Below are positions 24,077 to 33,743 of a DNA stretch of 64,000 bases, one piece after another. The position numbers were made by a program, and so were the translations under genes. Source of the DNA: Verrucomicrobiota bacterium (GTDB lineage: Bacteria; Verrucomicrobiota; Verrucomicrobiia; Limisphaerales; UBA1319); contig JAKLHY010000010.1 of NCBI GenBank assembly GCA_022709905.1, forward strand, positions 1 through 64,000. The letters are read 5' to 3'. Numbering within the stretch: position 1 is the stretch's first letter; every line of letters begins with the position of its first letter. The notes under the pieces are model-generated. The model was not told the origin of the DNA. It made no database searches and saw only the letters and a program-made list of their open reading frames with translations.

Positions 24077-27022
24077 ATGTCATGCGATTGCCCAATCCAG
24101 GAAACGCCGGCTGACTACCAACAAGCCGAGAGGTTGTATCGTGAAGGCCAGTGGCGCTCGGCGGAAGCTTTATGTCGCGGTCTTCTGACGCAAGACGCTG
24201 GTCATGCCGACGCGCTGAATCTGCTCGGTTTGTTGGCCCGGAAGGCCCGGAAAGAACATGAGGCCGCAGGCTACTTTGCCAGAGCCATCACCCGAAATCC
24301 GAGCCGCGCGGCCTTCTATAGCAACTTGGGATTATCCTTTGTGCAGACGAACGACTTGGATCGCGCCGAGGAATCCTTCCGGCTCGCGCTCCGATTGGAG
24401 CCTGGCAATCCAGATTTCCAATCTAATTTGGGTTTGGTTCGGTTTCAATCGGGCGAGTATGGCTCCGCGGCGTCCATTTACCGGGGCGTTTTGGCCCATC
24501 AACCGGATCACGCCTGCGCGCACTGGAATCTTTCATTGGTCTTGTTGCTGCTCGAGGACTACGAACAAGGATGGAAGGAATATGAGTGGCGCTTGCTCTT
24601 GGAGAATTATCATGGCGATCTGGCCAGGATGACACGGCCGCTGTGGCGCGGAGAAGCATTCCAAGGCCGGTCGCTGTTCGTATGGTGTGAGCAGGGCCAT
24701 GGCGACACGCTGCAGTTTGTCCGATACCTTCCCCTGGTGAAGGGCCTGGGAGGACGCGTGATCTTGAGCTGTCAGCCCCCCTTGTTTCGGCTGATGCAAA
24801 CCCTGCGCGGTGTGGATCAACTGGTGGCCAACAGCGACCCCGTGCCCGAGCATGATCTCCAGGTGCCCTTGCTGAGCCTGCCGCGAATTTTCGGGACTGA
24901 TGCTCATCATATTCCGTCCCAGGTTCCGTACCTCGACGCAACTTCGGGAATCCAAGCTCGGATCTTGGCCGAGGGAAGACATTTGAAAGTGGGATTGGTA
25001 TGGGCTGGGGATCCCCAACATCCGAATGACCACAATCGTTCTTTGCGGCTGGGCCAATTTGAACCGTTGCTCGAGTTGCCGGGCGCAACTTTTTACAGTC
25101 TGCAGGTGGGGGCGCGGGCTCAAGAGCTTGAAAATCTGCCCGCGCCAAAGCGGCCGATGGATTTGAGTCCGCAGCTCCAGGATTTTGCTGACACGGCAAA
25201 CGTCCTAATCCAATTGGATCTCCTCATCACGGCGGATACGGCTGTGGCGCATTTGGCGGGGGCATTGGGGAAGCCAGCCTGGGTGTTGCTGCCTCGGGTG
25301 CCCGACTGGCGATGGTTGCTGAATCGCGAGGATAGTCCGTGGTATCCCAGCCTGCGTTTGTACCGACAGTCCGTCTCTGGCGATTGGGATCCCGTAATCA
25401 GGCGGGTGAGAGGTGACCTTGCGCTTTTATTGAGACGCAGGGATGCAGGCACGCCCGGCAGGATATCGGCGGCACCGAGCGACAGTCATCACGATGGGGT
25501 TTCCTTGATCGACATGGGCCTTCAGGCGCTGAGAAAACAGAATCATGAGCAGGCGCTCGGTTTTTTTAAGAAGGCAGTCGAGCGGTCGCCGATGTCCTTT
25601 GCCGCTCACTACAACCTGGCGCTCTGTTTTCAGGAGAGCGGCCGTTTGAACGACGCAGTCGAAAGTTATCGTCGAGCGTTGGCGATCGAGCCAAGGTCGT
25701 GGGAAGCGCGGGAAAACCTGGGGGTGGCCTTGGGCGAGCTCGGTGAGATCCACGAAGCTCTCATCCTCTTGAGTGGGGTTGTTCAAGACCGCCCGAATTC
25801 CGCCTCCGCTCACAACAACCTGGCCCGGGTTCTCCGGGCGGATGGGCAGCTGGCGCAAGCCGAGGATCATCTGCGGACCGCTCTCATGCTTCAAGGCGAT
25901 TCCCCGCCGCTCATGAGCAATTACGCCTCGCTGCTCCGCGAACTCGGACGGCCTCAGGAAGCTATTGACTTCTACCAACAAGCACTCTTGCGCGCGCCAG
26001 ACTCGGCCGAGATCCATTGGAATCTGGCGTTTGCCTTGTTGCTTCTGGGACAATGGAACCGGGGATGGGAGGAATATGAATGGCGGTGGAAACGTGGGGA
26101 TTTTGCCCAACGCTCGCGCGTGTTTCGTTCGCCTGCCTGGCGGGGAGAAACGCTCGAGGGCAAACGGCTTCTGGTTCACGCCGAACAAGGCCTGGGTGAC
26201 ACGCTGCAATTCTGCCGATATGTTCCTCACCTCATCCAGGCCGGAGCAGAAGTCATCCTCGAGTGTCAACCCTCCTTGACCGAGTTGATGTGTTCGCTCC
26301 TCGGAGATTCCGATACCCTTCCGAGTGGCGATGGGAGAAGCTTTCCAGGCGGGGGAGGGTTGGTCGTAGTGGCTCAAGGAGCCGCGGTTCCGGAATACGA
26401 TCTGCATGTTCCTCTGCTGAGCCTGCCCCGATTGTTTCGAACCACTTTGGACACGGTTCCGGCTGAAGCGCCCTATCTTCATGTGCCGAAGCGAAACGCC
26501 AAATGGCAGGAGGTAAGCTCTTTGCCAGGCCTGAAGGTTGGCTTGGCATGGGCGGGAAACATCAGCTTTGCCAACCAACGCAATCGGTCTTTAAGCCTGG
26601 ACCAGCTCTGTCCCCTGTTGGAATTGCCAAATGTCCAATTCGTGAGTTTGCAGGTGGGACCCGCCGTCCTCGAATTGGGCCGGAATGGCGCCTGTCATCG
26701 CATTCAGGAATACGGTTCCCGGTTGCGTGATTTTTCGGACACCGCCGCGCTGATCAGCCGGTTGGACCTGGTGATTTCGGTGGATACCGCCGTGGCGCAT
26801 TTGGCGGGGGCCATGGCCAAGCCCGTCTGGACATTGCTCCCTTATGCGGCCGAATGGCGGTGGCTGTTGGAACGGAAAGACAGTCCATGGTATCCGACGA
26901 TGCGCCTGTTCCGACAGCCCGCCCCCCGGGATTGGACGAGTGTGGTTGGATCCGTTGCCCATGAGCTACTAAAACGGACTCGATGCGTCGGCCGCGGAGT
27001 ATGCGGTTCAACCCATGCATAG
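24077..27022 (+). CDS. Double TPR-glycosyltransferase-like protein (TPR-GT-TPR-GT)
   Basis: 981 residues from MSCDCPIQETPADY; the frame also allows a TTG at 24056 overlapping the previous gene. Two complete copies of the neighbouring gene's architecture are fused. Copy 1 has TPRs, then VWCEQGHGDTLQFVRYLPL and LLITADTAVAHLAGALGKPAWVLLP. Copy 2 begins near residue 480 with TPRs (AAHYNLALCFQESGRLNDAVESYRRAL), then LLVHAEQGLGDTLQFCRYVPH and LVISVDTAVAHLAGAMAKPVWTLLP. Both end with WRWLL...SPWYP. With the preceding gene there are three module copies in a row, pointing to tandem duplication and fusion. The likely role is sugar transfer to flagellin or another surface protein (inference from context). 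Confidence 0.78.
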   Translation: MSCDCPIQETPADYQQAERLYREGQWRSAEALCRGLLTQDAGHADALNLLGLLARKARKEHEAAGYFARAITRNPSRAAFYSNLGLSFVQTNDLDRAEESFRLALRLEPGNPDFQSNLGLVRFQSGEYGSAASIYRGVLAHQPDHACAHWNLSLVLLLLEDYEQGWKEYEWRLLLENYHGDLARMTRPLWRGEAFQGRSLFVWCEQGHGDTLQFVRYLPLVKGLGGRVILSCQPPLFRLMQTLRGVDQLVANSDPVPEHDLQVPLLSLPRIFGTDAHHIPSQVPYLDATSGIQARILAEGRHLKVGLVWAGDPQHPNDHNRSLRLGQFEPLLELPGATFYSLQVGARAQELENLPAPKRPMDLSPQLQDFADTANVLIQLDLLITADTAVAHLAGALGKPAWVLLPRVPDWRWLLNREDSPWYPSLRLYRQSVSGDWDPVIRRVRGDLALLLRRRDAGTPGRISAAPSDSHHDGVSLIDMGLQALRKQNHEQALGFFKKAVERSPMSFAAHYNLALCFQESGRLNDAVESYRRALAIEPRSWEARENLGVALGELGEIHEALILLSGVVQDRPNSASAHNNLARVLRADGQLAQAEDHLRTALMLQGDSPPLMSNYASLLRELGRPQEAIDFYQQALLRAPDSAEIHWNLAFALLLLGQWNRGWEEYEWRWKRGDFAQRSRVFRSPAWRGETLEGKRLLVHAEQGLGDTLQFCRYVPHLIQAGAEVILECQPSLTELMCSLLGDSDTLPSGDGRSFPGGGGLVVVAQGAAVPEYDLHVPLLSLPRLFRTTLDTVPAEAPYLHVPKRNAKWQEVSSLPGLKVGLAWAGNISFANQRNRSLSLDQLCPLLELPNVQFVSLQVGPAVLELGRNGACHRIQEYGSRLRDFSDTAALISRLDLVISVDTAVAHLAGAMAKPVWTLLPYAAEWRWLLERKDSPWYPTMRLFRQPAPRDWTSVVGSVAHELLKRTRCVGRGVCGSTHA

Positions 27023-27040
27023 GGCCGAACGTCAAGAAGG

Positions 27041-27313
27041 TTAATTCTGAGGCGATCGAGGATCGGCTTCCTCCTGAACAGTATCAAGGAAACGGTCGGC
27101 ATAGTATTGCCAGGTGGGCCAGGACTGGCGGGCCGCCTGGATGGCATAAAGATGATCCTCCCGTTGTCGCTCGCGAGCCAGTTGATGATGATGGGCCAGA
27201 AAGTATCCATAGCAAATGGCCTGCGTCACCAAATCCTTTGACTTGTTGTCCATATCTTCCCGTGTTGGTTCCCTCGTGGGTGTTTCCGGAACCGATAATG
27301 GATCAATGGGCAT
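27041..27313 (-). CDS. Small hypothetical protein
   Basis: 90 residues, with a possible internal start at MDNKSKDLVTQ (27253). The C-terminal part, QAICYGYFLAHHHQLARERQREDHLYAIQAARQSWPTWQYYADRFLD, is helical and aromatic-rich and looks selected. No family is recognised and there is no signal peptide. It is convergent with the TPR-GT gene (18-base gap). The 27314-27502 interval holds nothing I can support. Confidence 0.45.
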   Translation of the reverse strand: MPIDPLSVPETPTREPTREDMDNKSKDLVTQAICYGYFLAHHHQLARERQREDHLYAIQAARQSWPTWQYYADRFLDTVQEEADPRSPQN

Positions 27314-27502
27314 CGCATATCAGGAAACACGCCGTGCGATCAAAAGTTGCAGCAAACTTCGTGCGGCTCTCTTCCCATTGAGATCGACCGCCCACAGTCA
27401 ATAGACGGCGGGATCAGCGCGCTTGTTCATTCCTCGACTCACAATTCCATCAGACTGGTTTTGTGGAAGGGCGAGCGGATGATGATGGGAATCGCCGGGC
27501 GG

Positions 27503-30500
27503 TTATTTTGGAGTAACCAGCTTCTGGAACTCGGGCAGCGACCGCAGATTGCTGAACCGCGGATCCTGGGCGGCGACTTCCTGGAGGTTCTTCGACCCGG
27601 GCTGCTGGGTCAGGCGTTGGGCATTGAGCACCATGCATTGGGCCAGGGAATTCAGGGCTTCCGCGTTTTTGTTCTGAGCCGCCTGGGTTCCGGCCAGATC
27701 GAACCAGACTTCAGGATTCGTCGGCAGAAGGCCCGCGAGGCGCTGGAGGACTTGTTCGAGTTTGGGCATCTGACCGAGGTGGGAATAGACGGTTGCGGCG
27801 CTCAAGAGGGTGTTCACATCCGCCGGGCCTCGGGTCAGGACCTGATCGAGCAGCGACAGCGCCGCGCCGGTTTGCTGCAATTGAATGTAGGACGAAATGA
27901 TGTTGAAGAGCAGCTGCACATTCGTCTGATTGGTTTGATACTGGCGCTGATATTCCATGAGCTGCGCCTGGACGCGGCCGACACTGGCTTGCGATTGCAC
28001 GGCGTCCTTCAAATTCTTGGCCAGTTCGTTGACTTGACGGTTTTCCGGATCGAATTCCAGGCAGGTCTCGGCCAAGAGTTGAGCGTCTTCAAGCCGGTTG
28101 TCGCTCGCCAAAAGGGGGACAAAGCGGAACAGGGCTTCCGGGCTGAACGGACAAAGAGCATAAGCTTGCTTGAACGCGAACTCGGCTTCCCGCCTGAGTC
28201 GCTGGCGTTCCTCCTCGGTCTTGGCGGCGTTGGTTAAACGCCAAGTGTAGACGCCTGCAATGGCGCTGCGCAGCTTGGAAAAGGCCTTCTGCGCATCGTC
28301 ATCGCGAATAAACCGGCGATCGCCCGTGAATCCCCGAAAATCGCCCCGAAGATAAACGCGTTTGGCAAAATCGCAGATCTCCTTGATGGATGTCTCATAG
28401 GTGATCCAATTGCCAATCATGCGCTTCGAATAGAGGCTCCAGAACTCGTGGTCTTTGCTGACGATTTCATCGGTGAATTCGGCCACAGGCTCCCGGTTAA
28501 TTTTTAAAATGATGCCGAATGGCGTCAAATGCGGAAACATCCAATCCAGCGGAAAGCTTTCCTCCACATAGAATTCATGGCCGGGATTGCGATCAAAAAT
28601 GACCTTGGTCAGCAATCCGTTGATCTGCATGACGGACACCTGACCCGAAACCTGAATCTTGTCGCCGATGATCCGAAAATCCTCGCCTGGTTTCAATTGA
28701 TTGGCCGCCAAGCGCTTCTGAAAATCCTCCATGTACTCGTCAAATGTTCTCCGGGAGTCTTCGGGCGAGGGTGTGATGATTTCCTTGGGGGGATAGACGC
28801 CTTGTTCGCGTCGCCGTTTTTCGATTTTGTCGCCAAGCCCCAAAAAGAATGTATCCAAAGGGGCGACCAGCTTGGTTTTGAATAATTCCTCGAAGAAGAC
28901 AGGATCTTTTTGGGCGCTGCGATTGTAGTGGGCTCGGATGTAGTTCAGGTAGGTGCCATCGGCCAGGGCATTTTGAGTAATAATATAGACATCGCGGCGA
29001 TCGAAATTGGGATCCAGCCGTTTGTGGGCCGGAATGAAGCTTTCGCAGAAAATCATGTACGTGGGGCAGAAACGGCCAGGATCGGTGCCGCCGAATAGGA
29101 CGGCGTCACGGGCCATGTCGGGATAGATGCGCTTGCCGTCGGCGCCGACCATATCCGGCGTGAACATGTCGTGACCGAACCAATAGCCGAAGAGGTGTCC
29201 GCGCTGTTCGTTATCCCACCAATGGGAGAGGATGGTGTAGGTTGGCATGAGGGCGAACAGGACGAGGATGTTCATCATGGGCGCTTGTTGTCGCGCGAGA
29301 AGCAAGAGTCCCATGAAGGCTACAACGAGAATCAGGCCGAAGACCGCCGTGTATAGAACGAGCGGATTATTGACCTCGGAGACCGTTTTCATGAGTGAAT
29401 ACAGGGCCAGACCCGCTCCGGCGGCCGCTCCGTAGAGCGACCAACGCCGGGCCTCGTGGTAGTGACAGACCAGGTAGGAGGCCAGGATTGTCAGTCCGTA
29501 TCCGATCCACATGGCGACCATGACGTAGGATGCGCAGAAAAAGACTTTGGTGAGGTCGCGGCTTTGTTTATCCGTGGTTGGGTTCAACAGAATCAGGAGC
29601 AGGACCGAAAGGCAAAGATAAATGGCCAGGAGGCCAATCATCCAATCCCGCTCTCGTTTTTGCATGCGGCGGAAGAAAAACCACGGCAGGAATCCAATCA
29701 GGAGGTAAACGGCATTGAACTCTTCGATGGCGCCCTCGCTATACATGCGGATTTGGTTAAAGAACACCATCGCATCGTTCGTGGGCTTGGTGCGATCGTA
29801 TTGACCTCGGGTGAGGGCGTGAAAGAAGCCCTCGACCGTGCGCGGATATCCCCAGTTCATGGGCGGATTGGTCATCGAGGCGATCGGCATGTAGAAATAG
29901 AAGGCGGCGCCGAGTACCCAAAGGCCACCCATGATCAGCAAGGATTTCCATTCCGTCATTAACTTGCGGGTTTTCAGGATCAGCCAGGCGCAGGTGGCCA
30001 TGGAGCCAAGGCCAATCACGTTGTAGATCATGAACAGGGGCAGGTTGTTGTCGAAGGTGGTCAAGCTGTGGTTGGCCTTAGCGAAGAGACCGATCAGGTA
30101 AATGACGCTGTTTGCGAAGAAAAGGTCTCTCCCCAAGGCGGGATGCACCAGCATTATGGCCACCTCGATCCCCATGGCGGCAACGATCAGGGTTTGGTGA
30201 TTGGTAAAACAGAGTCCGAAAAGGAAGAAGGCAATATAGAGATAACGCCGTTGTTGCGGGGCGTAAACCCATCGCAACAGGCAGCAAAGAACGGCCATGA
30301 GAGAGAGGACGCTGAGCGTATAAACCTCGACGATGACCGCCTGACTCCAGAAGAAGCCGTTAAAAGCCAGCAGCATGCCCGCGACAAAGCCCGAGACGAT
30401 GCAGATCAAGTTCTCCCACCGCCGGTCCAGGTTCTTCACATCGGGAATCCCTTCGATCATCATGCTGCTTCCGCGTGAGACCATGAGGCCGAGAAGACCG

Positions 30501-30841
30501 CAGGACAATGCGGCGGCCACGGCCGACGACAGGGCCACCCGATACGCGATGTTAGACACAGGGATCAGCACGGTGAACAACCAGGTATAGAGCGTCCAGA
30601 CCGGATAACCGGGAGGGTGCGGCACGCCGGCGTAATAGGAGCCCACAGCCAGCTCGCCGGAATCCTGCAAGGTGAGATCCGGCGCCAAAGTCAGGAGATA
30701 ACCGAGAAAGACCAGCACGGTGGTGGCGGCAAAGGTCATCCAATCGATGGGCCGGTAGAGCGGGGGATTAGCGGCCGCAGGGCTGGAAATCTGAGCCGGC
30801 AGTGAGGCCGGAGTATTCTTGGCAGCTTTATTTGTGTCCAT
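27503..30841 (-). CDS. DUF2723 (GT117-like) multipass membrane protein with C-terminal TPR region
   Basis: 1112 residues. After a short polar N-terminus comes the DUF2723 block: LVFLGYLLTLAPDLTLQDSGELAVGSYYAGVPHPPGYPVWTL. The acidic residue after the first helix (DSGEL) is the presumed catalytic site, as in other GT-C polyprenol-sugar transferases. About a dozen transmembrane helices extend to near residue 540. A large soluble domain follows (DVYIITQNALADGTYLNYIRAHYNRS) and then TPR-like helices (EALFRFVPLLASDNRLEDAQLLAETCLEFDPENR, VNTLLSAATVYSHLGQMPKLEQVLQRL). DUF2723 proteins are placed in GT117 and linked to protein O-glycosylation; the donor here is unknown. Close to the TPR-GT genes. Confidence 0.85.
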   Translation of the reverse strand: MDTNKAAKNTPASLPAQISSPAAANPPLYRPIDWMTFAATTVLVFLGYLLTLAPDLTLQDSGELAVGSYYAGVPHPPGYPVWTLYTWLFTVLIPVSNIAYRVALSSAVAAALSCGLLGLMVSRGSSMMIEGIPDVKNLDRRWENLICIVSGFVAGMLLAFNGFFWSQAVIVEVYTLSVLSLMAVLCCLLRWVYAPQQRRYLYIAFFLFGLCFTNHQTLIVAAMGIEVAIMLVHPALGRDLFFANSVIYLIGLFAKANHSLTTFDNNLPLFMIYNVIGLGSMATCAWLILKTRKLMTEWKSLLIMGGLWVLGAAFYFYMPIASMTNPPMNWGYPRTVEGFFHALTRGQYDRTKPTNDAMVFFNQIRMYSEGAIEEFNAVYLLIGFLPWFFFRRMQKRERDWMIGLLAIYLCLSVLLLILLNPTTDKQSRDLTKVFFCASYVMVAMWIGYGLTILASYLVCHYHEARRWSLYGAAAGAGLALYSLMKTVSEVNNPLVLYTAVFGLILVVAFMGLLLLARQQAPMMNILVLFALMPTYTILSHWWDNEQRGHLFGYWFGHDMFTPDMVGADGKRIYPDMARDAVLFGGTDPGRFCPTYMIFCESFIPAHKRLDPNFDRRDVYIITQNALADGTYLNYIRAHYNRSAQKDPVFFEELFKTKLVAPLDTFFLGLGDKIEKRRREQGVYPPKEIITPSPEDSRRTFDEYMEDFQKRLAANQLKPGEDFRIIGDKIQVSGQVSVMQINGLLTKVIFDRNPGHEFYVEESFPLDWMFPHLTPFGIILKINREPVAEFTDEIVSKDHEFWSLYSKRMIGNWITYETSIKEICDFAKRVYLRGDFRGFTGDRRFIRDDDAQKAFSKLRSAIAGVYTWRLTNAAKTEEERQRLRREAEFAFKQAYALCPFSPEALFRFVPLLASDNRLEDAQLLAETCLEFDPENRQVNELAKNLKDAVQSQASVGRVQAQLMEYQRQYQTNQTNVQLLFNIISSYIQLQQTGAALSLLDQVLTRGPADVNTLLSAATVYSHLGQMPKLEQVLQRLAGLLPTNPEVWFDLAGTQAAQNKNAEALNSLAQCMVLNAQRLTQQPGSKNLQEVAAQDPRFSNLRSLPEFQKLVTPK

Positions 30842-30847
30842 AATTCG

Positions 30848-31225
30848 TTAGGGCATCATGCTGTTGGTCTCAAATCGCCCCAACAGTCCTTTACTTGAAG
30901 AAGAAACGCCGTTGATTGTCCACTGCAAAATAGTTTTGGGCAGGCCGTTCTGCTCGCTATGCCAATGGCACGTGTCAAACGCGGCCATGGCCTGCGACGA
31001 CCATTCAAGCGGATGAACGCCCCGGTAGGCGTCGGTGCGGAGCGCGGGGAAAACGGGACCCAGCAGGCCTGAGAATAACAGCGCGGCCATGAAACAGCCG
31101 CCAAGCGCCGGGGCCCATTCCTGCGCCAAACGCCAGTGCCCCCGCCCGGCTGGACTGGTTGTTTTGTCACCGAATAACCGGATTTCGATGGCTTTAGCCG
31201 GGCCGCGGGGTTTCCATGCATGCAT
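30848..31225 (-). CDS. Small membrane protein coupled to an ECF sigma factor
   Basis: 125 residues from MHAWKPRGPAKAIEIRL; a start at 31261 is also open. One hydrophobic segment (LGGCFMAALLFSGLLGPVFP) sits near the middle, with a basic cytoplasmic side. The 5' end overlaps the sigma-factor gene by 32 bases, which suggests translational coupling. The position is where an anti-sigma or sensor partner would be expected, but no anti-sigma zinc motif is seen. Function is open. Confidence 0.5.
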   Translation of the reverse strand: MHAWKPRGPAKAIEIRLFGDKTTSPAGRGHWRLAQEWAPALGGCFMAALLFSGLLGPVFPALRTDAYRGVHPLEWSSQAMAAFDTCHWHSEQNGLPKTILQWTINGVSSSSKGLLGRFETNSMMP

Positions 31226-31742
31226 CTGTTTCTCGCATCCATTCCAGTTGTTCATAATCATTTGCGTCCAAAATAATCCGCAGTTTCTGCAGACCGTACC
31301 GATAGCGCCCCGCCACAGTGTTCGGGGATAGCCTTAGGATCCGGCCAATTTCATCAAACGTATAGTCGTGCCAAATTTTCAGGACGATCACCTCTCTTTG
31401 CTCCATGGGCAGACGGATCAAAGCCCGTTTGGCCTCATGTTCCCTCTCGCTCTCCACCCCGGAATCCTCAAACCAGTGCCGCGATTCGAGTTCCCGCCAA
31501 ATCCGCCGCCACCAGCTGCGCCGATAGTTGAATGCCCGGTTTCGAAAGGATCGCACACAGTAAAACTCCGGATTCCGGGGGGGAATCTCCAAAACCAGCA
31601 TGGCCTGAAACGTTCCCTGCAAGACATCCTCGGCCTCCGCATGACTCAGTCCCAGGGCGCGCCCGTACAGCAGCAGTTCGGCCGCACGCTCGCGATACAA
31701 CCGCTCGCACCACTGATGGTTGAATTCCCCGTCCGTCATCAT
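31194..31742 (-). CDS. ECF-family RNA polymerase sigma factor
   Basis: 182 residues from the first of two adjacent ATGs, preceded by GGGTGAGAG. Region 2: ELLLYGRALGLSHAEAEDVLQGTFQAMLVL and the -10-contact helix RNRAFNYRRSWWRR. Region 4: ALIRLPMEQREVIVLKIWHDYTFDEIGRILRLSPNTVAGRYRYGLQKLR, a complete helix-turn-helix. Sigma-70 family of the extracytoplasmic function type, redirecting RNA polymerase in response to a signal. The target regulon is unknown. It is divergent from rph. Confidence 0.88.
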   Translation of the reverse strand: MMTDGEFNHQWCERLYRERAAELLLYGRALGLSHAEAEDVLQGTFQAMLVLEIPPRNPEFYCVRSFRNRAFNYRRSWWRRIWRELESRHWFEDSGVESEREHEAKRALIRLPMEQREVIVLKIWHDYTFDEIGRILRLSPNTVAGRYRYGLQKLRIILDANDYEQLEWMRETDACMETPRPG

Positions 31743-31832
31743 TCTCTCACCCGATAGACACCTGAAGCCGCAAATTTGTATATTTAAAAAACGCGATTGC
31801 CGCCTCTGGAAACCGACCTTAGCATATCCGGC

Positions 31833-32654
31833 ATGGAAACCAGCCAACAATCCGAAAATCAGGCCTCGACCCCGCCAGCAGCATCCCGGTCCTTTATCCG
31901 GATGGATGGCCGGTCTGCCGATCAGATTCGTCCCCTCCAATTCCAAAACCACATCGCCCCTCATGCCTTGGGATCCACCTTGGTCCGATGGGGCAATACC
32001 CATGTTATTTGCGCCGTTTGCTGCGAGGAAATCGTGCCGCGATGGATGAAAGAGCAGGGAGTCGAAGGCGGCTGGCTTACCGCCGAGTATTCCATGTTGC
32101 CCTATTCCACCAGCCAACGCAAACCTCGGGATATTTCCCGAGGCAAACTCGAGGGCCGCACCCAGGAAATTCAACGGCTGATTGGCCGGGCGATGCGCGC
32201 GGCAGTAGATCTTAAGTTATTAGGGACAAGAACCTTATGGGTTGACTGTGATGTGCTGCAGGCCGATGGTGGCACCCGAACTGCCTCCATTACAGGCAGC
32301 TTCGTCGCCCTTTCCCTGGCCATCAATAAAATGATGGCTTCCGGCAAACTGACAAAAAACCCAATCACTCAAGCAGTGGCCGCAGTCAGCCTGGGAGTGG
32401 TCCAAAAGCAGATCCTGCTGGATCTAAATTACGTGGAAGACGCGGCTGCCGAGGTCGATCTGAACTTGGTCATGACCTCAAAAGGGGAGTTCATCGAGGT
32501 CCAGGGAACGGCCGAGAAGAACGCTTTTTCGCAGGCACATCTGGACAACATGCTGGCATTGGGCAGGAAAGGAATTGAACAACTCATTGTTGCTCAAAAT
32601 ATTGCGGTGCAGGATTTTGAAAAAAACATCCCCAATTCCCCGTCATGTCCTTGA
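31833..32654 (+). CDS. rph: Ribonuclease PH
   Basis: 273 residues from METSQQSENQAS; 12 residues upstream are discarded because this ATG leads into the normal N-terminus. RNase PH is a phosphate-dependent 3'-5' exonuclease that trims tRNA 3' ends and structured RNA. Conserved: RMDGRSADQIRPLQFQ, GSTLVRWGNTHVICAV, GWLTAEYSMLPYSTSQRKPRD, RTLWVDCDVLQADGGTRTASITG with the phosphate-site RT, and VDLNLVMTSKGEFIEVQGTAE. The last 10 bases overlap prmA, so the two are likely an operon. Confidence 0.96.
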   Translation: METSQQSENQASTPPAASRSFIRMDGRSADQIRPLQFQNHIAPHALGSTLVRWGNTHVICAVCCEEIVPRWMKEQGVEGGWLTAEYSMLPYSTSQRKPRDISRGKLEGRTQEIQRLIGRAMRAAVDLKLLGTRTLWVDCDVLQADGGTRTASITGSFVALSLAINKMMASGKLTKNPITQAVAAVSLGVVQKQILLDLNYVEDAAAEVDLNLVMTSKGEFIEVQGTAEKNAFSQAHLDNMLALGRKGIEQLIVAQNIAVQDFEKNIPNSPSCP

Positions 32655-33565
32655 GCACAAAGCAATCCCTCGTCAAGGTGATGGTAAAGGCACTTCTGGC
32701 CGATGAAATTCAAGTGTCCGACGCACTCCATGAAGTTTTCAAGCAGGCGCCGGTTGCCTATGTCCCTTACGAATCAGAGCATGTTCTCCTGTCAGTCTAT
32801 CTGAGTGCCGGAACAGCGCGGCAACAATCCGCCAAGATCCGAATCAAGAGGAAGCTATCAGAACTAGGCGGATCGGGTTTGGATCTACTGAAAGGACCGG
32901 TGCGTGTCCAAGTATCGCTGGTGCCTCGGGAAGATTGGGCGGAATCTTGGAAACGCCATTTTAAACCATTGGAAATTGGCAAGTCTTTGCTGGTCAAGCC
33001 GAGTTGGAGCCGTCGGCGGCCCCGTAAGAACCAATCTTTGGTAATCCTGGATCCGGGACTGAGTTTTGGGACCGGGAATCATCCAACGACGGCCTTCTGT
33101 CTGAAACAGCTTGTGAGTTGCCGTGACAAGTCCGCAAAACAATCGTTGCTGGACCTGGGTACTGGCTCGGGAATTCTGGCGATTGCTTCGGCCAAGCTAG
33201 GTTATCATCCCGTTCTTGCGGTCGACAATGATCCTGATGCCATCCGAATCGCCCAAGAAAACAGCCGGGCCAACGGAACGTCGTCGTTGATCGTGTTTCG
33301 CGGTCAGGATATTCGTAAAAAATTTTCGCTGAATAGATTATACGATTTGATTTGCGCAAATCTTCAAAGGGATCTTCTTTTGAGTCATCGGGAACTGCTG
33401 ACGCGAATCCTTGCTCCAGGAGGCTATTTGGCCTTGGCCGGCATCCTCACGTCGGAATTTGATCCTGTCAATGAATCATACATCCAAGCGGGACTGTGTC
33501 TGATTCATAGCCAGTCAAAAGGCGAATGGAGGTCTGGTCTGTTTCAGAAGCCAGCGTCCATTTGA
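32645..33565 (+). CDS. prmA: Ribosomal protein L11 methyltransferase-like enzyme
   Basis: 306 residues. PrmA uses S-adenosylmethionine to trimethylate ribosomal protein L11. The N-terminal substrate-recognition domain is divergent and starts MSLSTKQSLVKVMVKALLADE. The catalytic part has EDWAESWKRHFKPLEIG, LDPGLSFGTGNHPTTAFCL, SAM-binding LDLGTGSGILAIASAKLG with acidic loop VDNDPDAI, and the NPPY-equivalent ICANLQRDLLL. The NxPxx-like motif reads NLQ, a small departure. It overlaps the rph 3' end. Confidence 0.88.
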   Translation: MSLSTKQSLVKVMVKALLADEIQVSDALHEVFKQAPVAYVPYESEHVLLSVYLSAGTARQQSAKIRIKRKLSELGGSGLDLLKGPVRVQVSLVPREDWAESWKRHFKPLEIGKSLLVKPSWSRRRPRKNQSLVILDPGLSFGTGNHPTTAFCLKQLVSCRDKSAKQSLLDLGTGSGILAIASAKLGYHPVLAVDNDPDAIRIAQENSRANGTSSLIVFRGQDIRKKFSLNRLYDLICANLQRDLLLSHRELLTRILAPGGYLALAGILTSEFDPVNESYIQAGLCLIHSQSKGEWRSGLFQKPASI

Positions 33566-33743
33566 AGAGTCAGAATTTTATATTATCTTGAGTTGTAGGT
33601 GCGCTGTTTTCCTTGAACATCTCAGGGATTCAGCGAGTCCAAAGAAGCGAAAGGTCATATGGCGACACAGATTAATAAGTCCAGTCAGGTTACTGGCATT
33701 GTTTACGCTGTGATCGCAAGTTGCAGAAAGGACCTGAGAACCT

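Noticed and set aside
27347..28237. 296-residue plus-strand frame
   Set aside because: Shadow of the DUF2723 gene's TPR region.
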